A stretch of 64,000 nt of DNA from positions 682,001 to 746,000 of the forward strand of contig NZ_QNQZ01000001.1 in the NCBI RefSeq assembly GCF_003390935.1, given 5' to 3'. Origin of the DNA: Lewinella sp. IMCC34191. GTDB lineage: Bacteria > Bacteroidota > Bacteroidia > Chitinophagales > Saprospiraceae. Shown piece by piece: positions 30,273 through 39,367 of this stretch. Numbering within the stretch: position 1 is the first letter of the stretch; the number at the start of each line of letters is the position of its first letter. The position numbers and the translations under genes are program-made. The notes beneath the pieces are model-generated. The model was not told where the DNA came from. It made no database searches and saw nothing but the letters and a program-made list of their open reading frames with translations.

Positions 30273-30275
30273 TGA

Positions 30276-31196
30276 CTAGGGTATTCTGAGTTCGTAACTG
30301 TTTCCACGGCTTACGGTTAGCGTGCCGGTCACCAGCCAGGGATTATATAATTTGAGCATACGGTAGGTGGTTGCCTGCTCCCGGGCGAAATCACCGAGAT
30401 TGGCAATCGAGCTATCGACGACGACCGTACGGTAGTCATCGAGGAGGGGGTAGCTTTCTTCATCCGGAACGCGGTAGCCAAAGTCTTCCGGCCGCTCCAT
30501 GATGGCTTTGAGGGCCACGATACGGAAGAGGTACTGCATGGTCTCCTGGTTGATATCCAGGTCGTAAAGTTCTTCGGCCCGCTGGCGGTCCAGCCATTTC
30601 TTCAGGTTCGGTCCTCCCATATTGTAGGCGGCGGCTACCTTATTCCAGTCACCGAAATCCTCGTAGTAATCCTTGAGGTAAGCGGCGGCGGCACGGGTAG
30701 CTTTCTCCAAATGGAAGCGTTCGTCTACCTCATCGTTTATCTCCAGCCCGTATGCCCGCCCGGTCGGTGCCATGAATTGCCATACGCCCTTCGCGCCGGC
30801 GGGGCTGACCGCCTCCGTCAGCGTGCTTTCGGCTGCGGCGAGATATTTCAGGTCATCCGGGACGCCCTCTTCCGCCAGTATCCGCTCAATAATGGGAAAA
30901 TAGCGGCCTTTACGTTTAAGTAGTAGTAAGGTGTTACGGTGAAAGTAGGCGTTGCGCATCAGCTCCAGGTCGAGCCTTTCCCGTACATCGAAGTTGTCCA
31001 TGGGTAGTTCCTTACCCGCAAAAGAAAATGGCCCGGTCAGATCGATCGGGTGGACCATCTGAGGTAAGCCGTCGTCTGTATTAGCCGTACGGGACGAATG
31101 CAGGTCCGGCTTCGTGTCGTTTCCGGTACTGGAAAGTACCAGCCAGCCCAGTAAAAAAACGAGCCCAAATCCTATTCCTCCGAGTAATGCTTTCAT
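30276..31196 (-). CDS. Lytic transglycosylase domain protein (MltD-like)
   Basis: A 306-residue protein with an N-terminal membrane anchor or signal (residues 5-22) and an SLT domain at about 95-240. The catalytic glutamate is Glu123 in YLAAAESTL, followed by SPAGAKGVWQFMAPTGRAYG and the AAYNMGGPNL motif. It cleaves peptidoglycan glycan strands to 1,6-anhydro products. The usual C-terminal LysM repeats of MltD are absent; the last 60 residues have one weakly LysM-like piece. It is the first gene of a four-gene minus operon, with an exact -7 element (TAGCTTTG) upstream at 31248-31241. Confidence 0.9.
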   Translation of the reverse strand: MKALLGGIGFGLVFLLGWLVLSSTGNDTKPDLHSSRTANTDDGLPQMVHPIDLTGPFSFAGKELPMDNFDVRERLDLELMRNAYFHRNTLLLLKRKGRYFPIIERILAEEGVPDDLKYLAAAESTLTEAVSPAGAKGVWQFMAPTGRAYGLEINDEVDERFHLEKATRAAAAYLKDYYEDFGDWNKVAAAYNMGGPNLKKWLDRQRAEELYDLDINQETMQYLFRIVALKAIMERPEDFGYRVPDEESYPLLDDYRTVVVDSSIANLGDFAREQATTYRMLKLYNPWLVTGTLTVSRGNSYELRIP

Positions 31197-31240
31197 AAAA
31201 TGTATAAATTGTGCCGTGATCTTTAGCTACCGGCAGGCGC

Positions 31241-31248
31241 CAAAGCTA
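31241..31248 (-). promoter_or_regulatory. Bacteroidota -7 element TAGCTTTG
   Basis: On the minus strand this reads TAGCTTTG, an exact match to TAnnTTTG, about 45 bp before the lytic transglycosylase ATG at 31196. No TTTG at the expected -33 distance is seen. It probably drives the four-gene operon to 24028. Confidence 0.5.
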
Positions 31249-31384
31249 ATTTTTGTGCAACTTGCGGACGGTAACATAACGAGTTGAACACCGCGCAGGC
31301 TTTTTTTTCAAAAAAGTTTTTGCCTGTTTTTCCCGCCACCTTTTGGGTTGGGCGGGACTACGAAATTCAAATTTTCCCACGCCC

Positions 31385-31972
31385 GTGTCGGCAAAAAGAG
31401 ATAGACAAGACGTGCTGCTTGAGCTCCTTCGCAAGAAGGACGAGGCCGGTATGCGGTATCTCTTTGAATACTACGGTGGGGCACTAAACAACATAATCGG
31501 TCAAATAGTCACCGATAACGGAACCGCCCAGGAGGTACTGCACGACGTGCTGCTACGGATCTGGAACAACATCGATCAATACGAGGAAAGCAAAAGCAGA
31601 TTATTTACGTGGATGGCTCGCATCGCCCGAAACGCATCCATCGATAAGGTGCGATCGAAGGCCTACCGTAAATCAGGGAAAACCGATGAATTGGATGTCG
31701 TCGTAGTTAACCGCAACAACCTTAGTGAAACCATGTCCGTGGATCATCTCGGACTCACTAAGGTGCTGGATAACCTTGATACCAATCACCGGTCAATAAT
31801 TGACCTACTCTACTTCAAGGATTTTACACAGGCAGAAGCTGCGGAGGCTCTTGACCTGCCCCTGGGCACGGTGAAGACCCGGTCCCGCCGTGCGCTGCAG
31901 AAACTGCGTGAAATCCTACGGCACGAGCTGGTCATTTTATTGGTCTCTATGCTGCAAACTTTTCACCATTAA
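31385..31972 (+). CDS. ECF-type RNA polymerase sigma factor
   Basis: A 195-residue sigma-70 family protein of the ECF group. Region 2 includes YYGGALNNIIGQIV ... EVLHDVLLRIWNNIDQYE and RLFTWMARIARNASIDKVRSK. Region 4 includes LYFKDFTQAEAAEALDLPLGTVKTRSRRALQKLRE. No in-frame ATG precedes region 2: the candidates are GTG at 31385 and TTG at 31343. GTG is preferred because it gives the usual N-terminal length. Upstream is an A/T-rich stretch around 31309-31340 that could hold a self-recognised promoter. The anti-sigma gene follows 16 bp downstream. Confidence 0.88.
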   Translation: MSAKRDRQDVLLELLRKKDEAGMRYLFEYYGGALNNIIGQIVTDNGTAQEVLHDVLLRIWNNIDQYEESKSRLFTWMARIARNASIDKVRSKAYRKSGKTDELDVVVVNRNNLSETMSVDHLGLTKVLDNLDTNHRSIIDLLYFKDFTQAEAAEALDLPLGTVKTRSRRALQKLREILRHELVILLVSMLQTFHH

Positions 31973-31988
31973 TCCGAAGCACAAGAAA

Positions 31989-32810
31989 GTGGACCTCACT
32001 GCATACATAAACTCCGGCGTTCTGGAACTCTACGTTCTGGATCGTTTATCGCCCGACGAGCGTCGGCGGGTGGAGGCGTATGCAGCCGACCATCCGGAAG
32101 TACGGGCGGAGATCGAACAGATCGAATATGACCTGGAGCAATATGCCATTCTCCAAGGACAGTCCACGCCACCGCCTCCCGCCGTATTGTCCAATCTCCT
32201 TAATGAGATTCAGCCGCCTCCTGCTAGTGCATCCCCGGCCGTCAGCAACGCTCCTACGCCTCCCGCCGAGCGGAGTACCTCTCCCGTAGTTTGGGGCTTG
32301 CTCATCGCACTGGCACTGGCCCTTGCCGGATTGCTGTACTACTTCTTTCAGCACCAGCAACGGGCAGATGAATTAGATCAATTAAATTCCCGCTTCTCTA
32401 CGCTTCAGGAGGACTGCGAGCAGATTGCAACCAACTATCAGGCCGACCAGGAACAGCTTGCCCTGCTCACGAACATTGACACCCGTGGAGTAGTGCTGGC
32501 AGGCACGCCCAACGCGCCGGATAGCCGCGCCCTCGTCTTTTATAATGCCACCCAGGGAACCGTCCTGTTTACGGCCGCGAATCTGCCGGCGCCCCCTGCC
32601 GGCAGGCAGTATCAGCTCTGGGCGATTAACGAGAACGGCCCACAGGATTTGGGCGTTCTTGATCGGGACCTTACCAGGGAAGATTTGTTGAATGTACCCT
32701 TCGTGCCCAATACCCAGGCTTTTGCGATTACGCTGGAAGTGGAAGGCGGTCAGCCGGCCCCGAATCTGGACCAACTCCAGGTTATTGGAGAGGTCGGTGC
32801 CCAGGGGTAA
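31989..32810 (+). CDS. RskA-like anti-sigma factor
   Basis: A 273-residue membrane protein. The cytoplasmic N-terminus (AYINSGVLELYVLDRLSPDERRRVEA) is the short anti-sigma domain. A proline-rich linker and one membrane helix (WGLLIALALALAGLLYYFF) follow, then a periplasmic domain with YQLWAINENGPQDLGVL, the RskA C-terminal signature. It should hold the ECF factor at the membrane until a signal releases it. The start is GTG at 31989, 16 bp after the sigma stop; no ATG fits. A hairpin follows at 32817-32850. Confidence 0.85.
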   Translation: MDLTAYINSGVLELYVLDRLSPDERRRVEAYAADHPEVRAEIEQIEYDLEQYAILQGQSTPPPPAVLSNLLNEIQPPPASASPAVSNAPTPPAERSTSPVVWGLLIALALALAGLLYYFFQHQQRADELDQLNSRFSTLQEDCEQIATNYQADQEQLALLTNIDTRGVVLAGTPNAPDSRALVFYNATQGTVLFTAANLPAPPAGRQYQLWAINENGPQDLGVLDRDLTREDLLNVPFVPNTQAFAITLEVEGGQPAPNLDQLQVIGEVGAQG

Positions 32811-32816
32811 AATAAA

Positions 32817-32850
32817 ACTGCCCCGAGCGATATAATATCGTCGGGACAGT
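32817..32850. terminator. Hairpin after the sigma/anti-sigma pair
   Basis: Outer arms ACTGCCCCGA and TCGGGACAGT pair with one mismatch, and inner arms CGATAT and ATATCG pair after a one-base bulge. The T-run lies on the minus-strand side (TTTTATTTT when read in that direction), while the plus side lacks one. It begins 7 bp after the anti-sigma stop. It may still stop plus-strand transcripts, or act as an RNA end structure. Confidence 0.55.
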
Positions 32851-33063
32851 CCACACACTATGAGAACACCCATTAAATCTTTGCGAGCGGCGCGCGGCCC
32901 TTTGTCTTTTTATAGAAGACAATCCAGGTGTAAAAAAGTATGTGGGATTAGCTTTCCAGGTAGGTTAAAGTAGTCTTAAGTAAACTGACTTTCAGCTAGT
33001 TAGGTTCTCGTTGTAGCAAATTACTGACACTTGGCCGACGAATATATTTCGTAACTTGCAGCC

Positions 33064-35127
33064 ATGATTACGGAGGAGAGCGTCAGGGAGGTAATCGATA
33101 CCGCACGGGTGGAAGATGTGGTCGGCGATTTCGTGAACTTGCGGCGTCGGGGAAACAATTATTCCGGTCTTTGTCCCTTCCACAATGAGAAGACTCCATC
33201 TTTCAATGTCAACCCCGCGCGAAACATATACAAGTGCTTCGGCTGTGGGGTAGGAGGGGATCCGGTCAAGTTCCTAATGGAGCTGGAGCAGCTGTCCTTT
33301 CCCGATGCAATCCGCTGGATCGCGCGGAAGTACAATATCAAGCTCGAAGAGAAAGAGGTAAGCCAGGAAGTCCGTGAGGAGCTTCAGGAGAAGGAAAGCC
33401 TCATCATCACCAATGATTTTGCCCGGTCTTTCTACGCAGACCAGCTCTTTAACACCGAAGAGGGTAAAAGCGTCGGATTGAGCTATTTTCGCAGCCGTGG
33501 TTTCCGCAAAGAGGTTTTGGAAACGTTTGATCTGGGATTTGCTCCGGACGATCGGGATAAGCTACGGAAGGCAGCCATTGCCGCCGGGCATAAGGAAGAG
33601 CAACTGGAAAAGCTTGGCCTGGTCCGAAACGGCCGGGACTTCTTTCGTGACCGGGTTATGTTCACCATCCATAACCTTGGCGGTAAACCGATTGCCTTTG
33701 CCGGGCGCATTCTCAAGAAAGATGCCAAAGCCCCCAAGTACGTCAACAGCCCGGAATCGGAGATATACCATAAGTCAGACGTGCTATACGGCATGTACCA
33801 GGCTAGGCAGGCGGTACGGAAGGAGGACCGTATGTACATGGTCGAAGGTTACACCGATGTCATCAGTCTTCACCAGAATGGCATTAGAAACGTCGTAGCC
33901 ACTTCAGGTACCAGTCTGACCGATGGCCAGGCTGCTCTCGTAAAGCGGTTTACCGATAATGTCACCTTACTGTATGACGGGGATAAAGCCGGTGTCAAGG
34001 CCGCGTTACGGGGTGTCGATGTACTACTTACCAGCGATCTCAATGTTCGTGTAGTTTTGCTACCTGACGGGCATGACCCCGATAGCTACCTGCAGGCGGT
34101 TGGCGCGACCGCCTTTTCCGACTATCTGATAAGCGCGAGTAAGGATTTCCTGTATTTCAAGGCCGACCTTCTATTAGAGGAAGCCGGCGATGACGTATCC
34201 CGGCGTACGAAAGCCATCAGGGATATAGGGGCCACGCTGGCCCTGGTAGAAGATCCGCTGAAGCGCGCGGGTTACCTTCAACAATTTAGCGGACGACTAG
34301 GTATCGAAGAGTCGTTGCTGGTCAACCTTGTTAACACCGCCATCGCGGACAGGCGAACACAAAGCCGGAAGACCAGGGAAAGGGAAGAGCGGAAGGCACA
34401 ACGGGACCGGAAGAAAACCAGTGGCCCATCAGCCCCCCCCGCGCCAAATGAGGATGATGCCTGGGAAGGCCTGGTCGAACCCGGGTGGGTGAGTGGAACT
34501 GCCGACGATAACCCGGATCCGGGGAACCTTCCAGAGACCGATGCCCCACTCGCCAAACAAACTCCTGCCCCGATTCTGGGGCACGGGTTCCAGGAAAAAT
34601 ACTTGTTGCACCTGCTCGTCCGGGACGGTCATAAACTGTACGACGACTCCTCTAGTACCAGTATCGCGACTTACCTCACGACCAACGTGGCGGATCTTCT
34701 TGGTGATTTCGATAGTGATGCGTACCGGGAGTTGCTTCAGACGGTTATAGCTTACCTGAAGAACCACCAGTCGGCGCCAGCTCCGGACTGGTACTCCAAC
34801 CACGAAGATATCCGCTGGAAGGAGTTGTCCGTTGACGCGGTGGCGACACCCTATACCTACAGTCCGAACTGGCGCGAAAAGTATGGGTTGCATCTAAGTC
34901 AGAAGATGCCGGAGGAAAATCACCGACTCACGGCGGAAATCTTTCTTCGCATATTTCGCATGGAAAAGATCGAGCGGAAATGCCGCCAGAATGCAGCGCT
35001 TGTCGCCCGCTATGAAAAAGAAGGCAACTTTAGCAAACTAAAGACGCACTTAAAGGTACAAATGAAACTGGATGAAATGCGGCTTGACCTGGCCCGAGCT
35101 CTTGGCACGGTCGTATTAAGCCGGTAG
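33064..35127 (+). CDS. dnaG: DNA primase DnaG
   Basis: A 687-residue primase. The N-terminal zinc-binding domain has Cys37, His40, Cys58 and Cys61 (CPFHNEKTPSF, KCFGCG). The RNA polymerase core and TOPRIM region follow, with MVEGYTDVISLHQNG (catalytic Glu) and TLLYDGDKAG (Asp). The C-terminal part after a low-complexity linker (about 430-500) should contact DnaB. It makes RNA primers for replication. The 253-bp upstream region has TAACTTG at 33052-33058 and TTGG at 33031, a weak promoter candidate that would give an almost leaderless message. The RDD gene follows at 14 bp. Confidence 0.96.
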   Translation: MITEESVREVIDTARVEDVVGDFVNLRRRGNNYSGLCPFHNEKTPSFNVNPARNIYKCFGCGVGGDPVKFLMELEQLSFPDAIRWIARKYNIKLEEKEVSQEVREELQEKESLIITNDFARSFYADQLFNTEEGKSVGLSYFRSRGFRKEVLETFDLGFAPDDRDKLRKAAIAAGHKEEQLEKLGLVRNGRDFFRDRVMFTIHNLGGKPIAFAGRILKKDAKAPKYVNSPESEIYHKSDVLYGMYQARQAVRKEDRMYMVEGYTDVISLHQNGIRNVVATSGTSLTDGQAALVKRFTDNVTLLYDGDKAGVKAALRGVDVLLTSDLNVRVVLLPDGHDPDSYLQAVGATAFSDYLISASKDFLYFKADLLLEEAGDDVSRRTKAIRDIGATLALVEDPLKRAGYLQQFSGRLGIEESLLVNLVNTAIADRRTQSRKTREREERKAQRDRKKTSGPSAPPAPNEDDAWEGLVEPGWVSGTADDNPDPGNLPETDAPLAKQTPAPILGHGFQEKYLLHLLVRDGHKLYDDSSSTSIATYLTTNVADLLGDFDSDAYRELLQTVIAYLKNHQSAPAPDWYSNHEDIRWKELSVDAVATPYTYSPNWREKYGLHLSQKMPEENHRLTAEIFLRIFRMEKIERKCRQNAALVARYEKEGNFSKLKTHLKVQMKLDEMRLDLARALGTVVLSR

Positions 35128-35140
35128 CCCCACATACGAT

Positions 35141-35710
35141 TTGACTTCACAAGCACTGAACGACCTCCCCGATCCGACCACGATACCCACGGCCGGATTT
35201 CTGCCACGCCTTGGCGCCGCCCTCATTGATTTGGTGGTGCTTTTCCCGTTGTCCTACGGTGTCTACTACTTTATGGTATGGCAACCCAGCCTGGTGGGAC
35301 TCATCGCCATGTGGATCATTAATTTTCTGTACAAGCCGGTGTTGGAAGCCCGGTTAGGCTTTACCGTTGGTAAATGGCTCTTGCGCTTGCGCGTCGTTGA
35401 CCGGGGGACCAATCTGCGCATCGATTTCAATCAGAGTTTGATTCGATTTCTTCCCTGGGCAATTTCGGCATTCACGACCCTTTTCGTTTACATCCGGCTC
35501 GCGCAGTCGGCGGGGATACAGGATGTGACGGATATCTACGACTACAATAAGTATATGAGTGAATTCCCGCTGAGTCAGAACTTTCTGGTAAGCCTGGGGA
35601 ACAGCTTCCCGATTTTCTCCGCCGTATGGTTAATAACAGATCCATGGCACCGGGCACTGCACGATCGGTGGGCGCAGACTTTTGTTGTCCGAGATGTGAT
35701 CAGGGAGTAG
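35141..35710 (+). CDS. RDD-family membrane protein
   Basis: A 189-residue membrane protein with the RDD pattern: FLPRLGAALIDLVVLFPLSYGVYYF at the start, the central LEARLGFTVGKWLLRLRVVDR, and the C-terminal LHDRWAQTFVV. Three hydrophobic segments are visible. RDD proteins are poorly known; some are sodium/proton antiporters. The start is TTG at 35141, the only reasonable one before the conserved FLPRL motif. It is cotranscribed with dnaG and convergent with the DUF4249 gene (5 bp apart). Confidence 0.85.
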   Translation: MTSQALNDLPDPTTIPTAGFLPRLGAALIDLVVLFPLSYGVYYFMVWQPSLVGLIAMWIINFLYKPVLEARLGFTVGKWLLRLRVVDRGTNLRIDFNQSLIRFLPWAISAFTTLFVYIRLAQSAGIQDVTDIYDYNKYMSEFPLSQNFLVSLGNSFPIFSAVWLITDPWHRALHDRWAQTFVVRDVIRE

Positions 35711-35715
35711 CAGGC

Positions 35716-36645
35716 TTACCGCTGCGTCAGGTTAAGCCCTTGTCGAACGGAAGTATAACCGGCGAAGACCCCGAGCCCGCTCAAGACATTGTTATAGATG
35801 ATAACCGGGTCTTTCAGGCCGCTGTTAGGTAACTCGTCTGGCCTGGCAATACTACGGTGGTAGAAATAGTACTCCGGACTTACGGTACGTAGTTCTGCGA
35901 TTACCTCCCCGAGTAGTTCGGAATGCGGATCCAACCGGCTTTGCAGATGGACGTCAATGATGTCCGAGTTTTGCTTGTCCTTCAGCAGAATACTAATGAC
36001 TTCGCTGTTTGACGTCTCGTAAACCGGCGTGCTTACCGATTTCAGGTAGGGTTGCTCGCGGATGGTGTCGCCCTGTCGGTTCAGTTTGAACGGAACGACC
36101 ATCTGACTCATGCGTAGGTCGTAATAGTTGGTCTCATCTACCGGATCGGCGTAGTCAACCAGCAGATGATAGTCATAGATAGCAGTTCCATCCACTTCGG
36201 TCATGCTCAACCGCTTAACCGCAAGGGTTTTGATCTTGACGGGTTCGGGGATTGATGACACGGCCGAGACGGGGTCGTATCCCGGTGCAGCTACGTGGAT
36301 GGTATACTGACGGCCCACCTGCGGTTTGAAAGAGGTCGTCCGGTACGTACCCCCCTGGTTGCCTTTGGACTCAGGAAAGTAGGTCAGTTCTTCAGCCAGT
36401 TCCATGCCTTCGAAGAGGGAGACCCGCGCATCGGTGATGGGCGCGGGTGCAACACTGCCCCGTGAGCGGGTGGCCGTAACCTGAAGGACGACAGGCTGAT
36501 CGGGAATGAAACTCGAACTCAGGACCAGGCGACTACGGGTAACATCAAACTGTATTTCAACCGCCTCTTCGCAGCTGACGAGCAATACCGATCCTAATAG
36601 AAAGGCGGAAAGCGTGCGGATGACAAGGGCGGTCGGTAAAGGCAT
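35716..36645 (-). CDS. DUF4249 outer-membrane lipoprotein
   Basis: A 309-residue lipoprotein (signal ending LLVSC, Cys25) with an N-terminal Ig-like part (LVLSSSFIPDQPVVLQVTATRS ... DARVSLFEG) and a C-terminal beta-rich domain. This matches DUF4249 proteins, which in Bacteroidota are usually encoded beside a TonB-dependent receptor, as here (43 bp after it). It probably forms the surface lid or substrate-binding partner in place of a SusD protein. Substrate unknown. Confidence 0.85.
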   Translation of the reverse strand: MPLPTALVIRTLSAFLLGSVLLVSCEEAVEIQFDVTRSRLVLSSSFIPDQPVVLQVTATRSRGSVAPAPITDARVSLFEGMELAEELTYFPESKGNQGGTYRTTSFKPQVGRQYTIHVAAPGYDPVSAVSSIPEPVKIKTLAVKRLSMTEVDGTAIYDYHLLVDYADPVDETNYYDLRMSQMVVPFKLNRQGDTIREQPYLKSVSTPVYETSNSEVISILLKDKQNSDIIDVHLQSRLDPHSELLGEVIAELRTVSPEYYFYHRSIARPDELPNSGLKDPVIIYNNVLSGLGVFAGYTSVRQGLNLTQR

Positions 36646-36688
36646 GGTAGGTAAATTTACCGCATTGTCCGCTATCTTCCAAATATGT

Positions 36689-39355
36689 TTATCCTCCCGA
36701 GCTGAAGGTCAGGTGGTAACTGAGCGTCGGAAGAAGGGGGGCGATAAATATTTTATAGAATTGATCGCGACCGACGGGAGCCCCGGTTTCAGCCGGCGTG
36801 TATTCCGGTCTGACTTCGTAATAAATCGGGTTACGGCGGTTGTAGACATTATACAAGCCAACATCGATAGCGTGTGTAAAGCGGCTATTTTGGGAGCTAA
36901 GAACGCTGTGAAGGTTGACATCCAGCCGATGGTTCACCGGCATACGGAAGCCATTTCGTTCCTCCGTGAGTACGGAGTTTGGCGGTCCGTAATCTATGGG
37001 TGTCGCAAGCAGAATTTCACTCATGCTGTAGGCCAAACCCGATTCAAACCGCCAGCTACCCGTTAGCGTGGTCCGCTCGCCCAATTGATAAATTAACAGC
37101 AAATTAACGGAGTGGCGTCGATCGTAGCGGAATGGAAATGGCCTGCCCTGGTTAATCAGCGGGTCAAACGTGCGCTCGCTGCGAGCCAGGGTATAGCTAA
37201 GCCATCCCCGTAAATTACCCCGGTTACGTTGTAGGCTGATCTCAAGACCGTACGCCTTTCCGGATCCCCGACTTAGTTGGTTTCTCCACTGTTCCGAAGT
37301 CTGTTGTCCCTCCGAATAGGCAATCAATCCCTTCATCGCCTTGTAGTATGCCGCGGTCGTAAACAGCCAACTAGGAGCCGGTGTAAAACTCAGCTTTCCA
37401 CTCACCTGGGGTGATGTAGCTGGTGCAATGTCAGTGCTGGAGGGAACCCAGAGGTCCGATGGAATCCCGATTACGAAGCTGCTAAGGAGGTGTATCGGCT
37501 GGACGGTTCGGTCGTAGCTCAGCTGCCAATCAATGTTTGCGGTAAGGGGACCTGATAGCATAATCCGAGGACTGAAAGAAGTGTATGTCTTTCCCCGGTC
37601 GGTCCAAATATTCCCCCGCAGTCCCAGACGGTAGTAGACATTCCCGCGTCGACCTTCCCAGGAGCCGTATGCGGCAACCTGGATCGGGGTGAAAACTTCA
37701 TTCGCTTCTTCACCCGCATAATTGGACAGCGCCACGGTATCGTTGAAAAGGGATGGAGCAAACTTATGATCATTCAATTCGGCTCCAAATCGCAAAGAGG
37801 TTGCGTTTCCCATGCTGTGCTGACCGTCAAAAGCCAGGCCCAACGAACGAATGCTGGATTGATAGTCACCGCTAAACATCCAACCTTCGTAGTCTTGACT
37901 CGTCAAAATTTTGGTGCTATCCGACCGCTCGAATGAGGAGGCTGTTTGCAGATCGCTATACGACAGTCGGAAATTGCCGAAGGTGCGCTCGCTGAATACG
38001 TGATTGTAGCGCAGGGCTGCCACCGTGTTTCCCCAATGAACACTCTCGCGACGTGCGCTGGGGAACTGGTAACTGATTAGCGTGCCCGCCTCGTTCATCT
38101 GGTGGATCGTATCGCCTTGCCAGCTGTTATTGCTGTAGTCATCCAGTCCGGAATAAAGGCTCAGATAAATGCGACCCCGTTTGCCGGCGCGCTGATTCAA
38201 TTTAAAATTGATGTCGTAGACATCGTAGTCCAGGGATCCTTTGCGGCCCCGATTTTTCTTGTATTGCTCGCTATAGCGACGGATGAGGTTGCTCGCCCAA
38301 AAGTACCTGCCCGTCAGTAAAAAGGAGCTTTCGCCTACTCGTATGGGGCCTTCCGCGGCTACCTGTGCAGATAGTAGGCTGCTACCTACGGTAAGCTCAT
38401 TCTCGTAAAGATTACCATCTCGGGTATGAACGTCCAATACACCGCCGACACGACCGCCGAAACGTGCCGGCAACGCGTCCTTGTAAAGATCGATCCGACG
38501 GATGGCCTGATTGCTGAAAATACTGAACAGTCCGCCCGCGTGACTGAGTCCGTAAACCGGCACCCCATCCAGGAGAATGAGATTCTGGCCGGCCTCGCTG
38601 CCTCGAATTAACATACCTCCGATACCCTCCGCACCGCTGGTCACGCCGGGCAGCAGCCGAGCAAGCTGCAACGGATCGTCTTCCCCTAGCGGGCCACCCA
38701 ATTGCGAAACTTCGGTCCGCCCAATGCGTGTCCCCGTTTCAAAATATCTAGCCTCTCCCTCACCGCTTTCCATGGCGGTCACTATAATTTGGGGAAGCTC
38801 ATTGTTAGGGATCAGTTGTAAATTGATCTGTGTATCTGCCCGTAGCACGATTTCCGTTTCCAGCGGTAGATAGCCGATGTAGGTAGCACGTAGACGATGC
38901 CGTCCACCATGCTCAGTCAGCGTGTAGAAACCATACTCATTGGAGTTGGTGCCGCTATTCACATCGGTCAGTTGGACAGTGGCGCTAATGAGGCGCTCTC
39001 CGGTCACCGCATCGCTGACCATTCCAAAGAGGCTGAAAGACTGATCGTAAAGGCTGGCGTTGGGAACGATCAGTAGACCCGCCGCCCCGTTCTCATAAAT
39101 CAATTCCGTATCACGCAGGAATAAGTCAAGCCAGCCTACGGTAGGCCGGCGATCAGTGTCAATCTCAAACGAAATTTCAGGTAGCTGATCCGGACGGTAA
39201 CTGATTCGCGCCCCACCTTCGGTCAGCGCAGATAGGGCTTCCTCCAAAGTATATTCCCCTGAGGGTAAATAAATTGGCGTGCTATTCTGGCCGCTGAGGG
39301 GCAAGTACACAACAAACCCGATAAATAGCAGGAAAATCCAACGGGTCCACCTCAT
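36689..39355 (-). CDS. TonB-dependent receptor with STN and carboxypeptidase-like domains
   Basis: An 888-residue outer-membrane receptor. In order: signal peptide (1-22); an STN signalling domain (about 30-90, EYTLEEALSALTEGGARISY); a carboxypeptidase-like regulatory domain (about 108-190, GMVSDAVTGERLISATVQL); the plug (VTAMESGEGE ... GVTSGAEGIGGMLIRGSEAGQNLILLDG); and a 22-strand-type barrel. STN plus the adjacent FecR and sigma genes shows it is a signal-transducing receptor. The last residues (YHLTFSSGG) are not the usual terminal aromatic. It lies 12 bp after FecR and precedes DUF4249. There is no SusD partner. Confidence 0.93.
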   Translation of the reverse strand: MRWTRWIFLLFIGFVVYLPLSGQNSTPIYLPSGEYTLEEALSALTEGGARISYRPDQLPEISFEIDTDRRPTVGWLDLFLRDTELIYENGAAGLLIVPNASLYDQSFSLFGMVSDAVTGERLISATVQLTDVNSGTNSNEYGFYTLTEHGGRHRLRATYIGYLPLETEIVLRADTQINLQLIPNNELPQIIVTAMESGEGEARYFETGTRIGRTEVSQLGGPLGEDDPLQLARLLPGVTSGAEGIGGMLIRGSEAGQNLILLDGVPVYGLSHAGGLFSIFSNQAIRRIDLYKDALPARFGGRVGGVLDVHTRDGNLYENELTVGSSLLSAQVAAEGPIRVGESSFLLTGRYFWASNLIRRYSEQYKKNRGRKGSLDYDVYDINFKLNQRAGKRGRIYLSLYSGLDDYSNNSWQGDTIHQMNEAGTLISYQFPSARRESVHWGNTVAALRYNHVFSERTFGNFRLSYSDLQTASSFERSDSTKILTSQDYEGWMFSGDYQSSIRSLGLAFDGQHSMGNATSLRFGAELNDHKFAPSLFNDTVALSNYAGEEANEVFTPIQVAAYGSWEGRRGNVYYRLGLRGNIWTDRGKTYTSFSPRIMLSGPLTANIDWQLSYDRTVQPIHLLSSFVIGIPSDLWVPSSTDIAPATSPQVSGKLSFTPAPSWLFTTAAYYKAMKGLIAYSEGQQTSEQWRNQLSRGSGKAYGLEISLQRNRGNLRGWLSYTLARSERTFDPLINQGRPFPFRYDRRHSVNLLLIYQLGERTTLTGSWRFESGLAYSMSEILLATPIDYGPPNSVLTEERNGFRMPVNHRLDVNLHSVLSSQNSRFTHAIDVGLYNVYNRRNPIYYEVRPEYTPAETGAPVGRDQFYKIFIAPLLPTLSYHLTFSSGG

Positions 39356-39367
39356 ACATGGGGTGAA

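Noticed and set aside
32860..32976. 37-codon frame beginning MRTPIKSLRAARG before dnaG
   Set aside because: No promoter is placed for it, no domain is visible and its composition is irregular.
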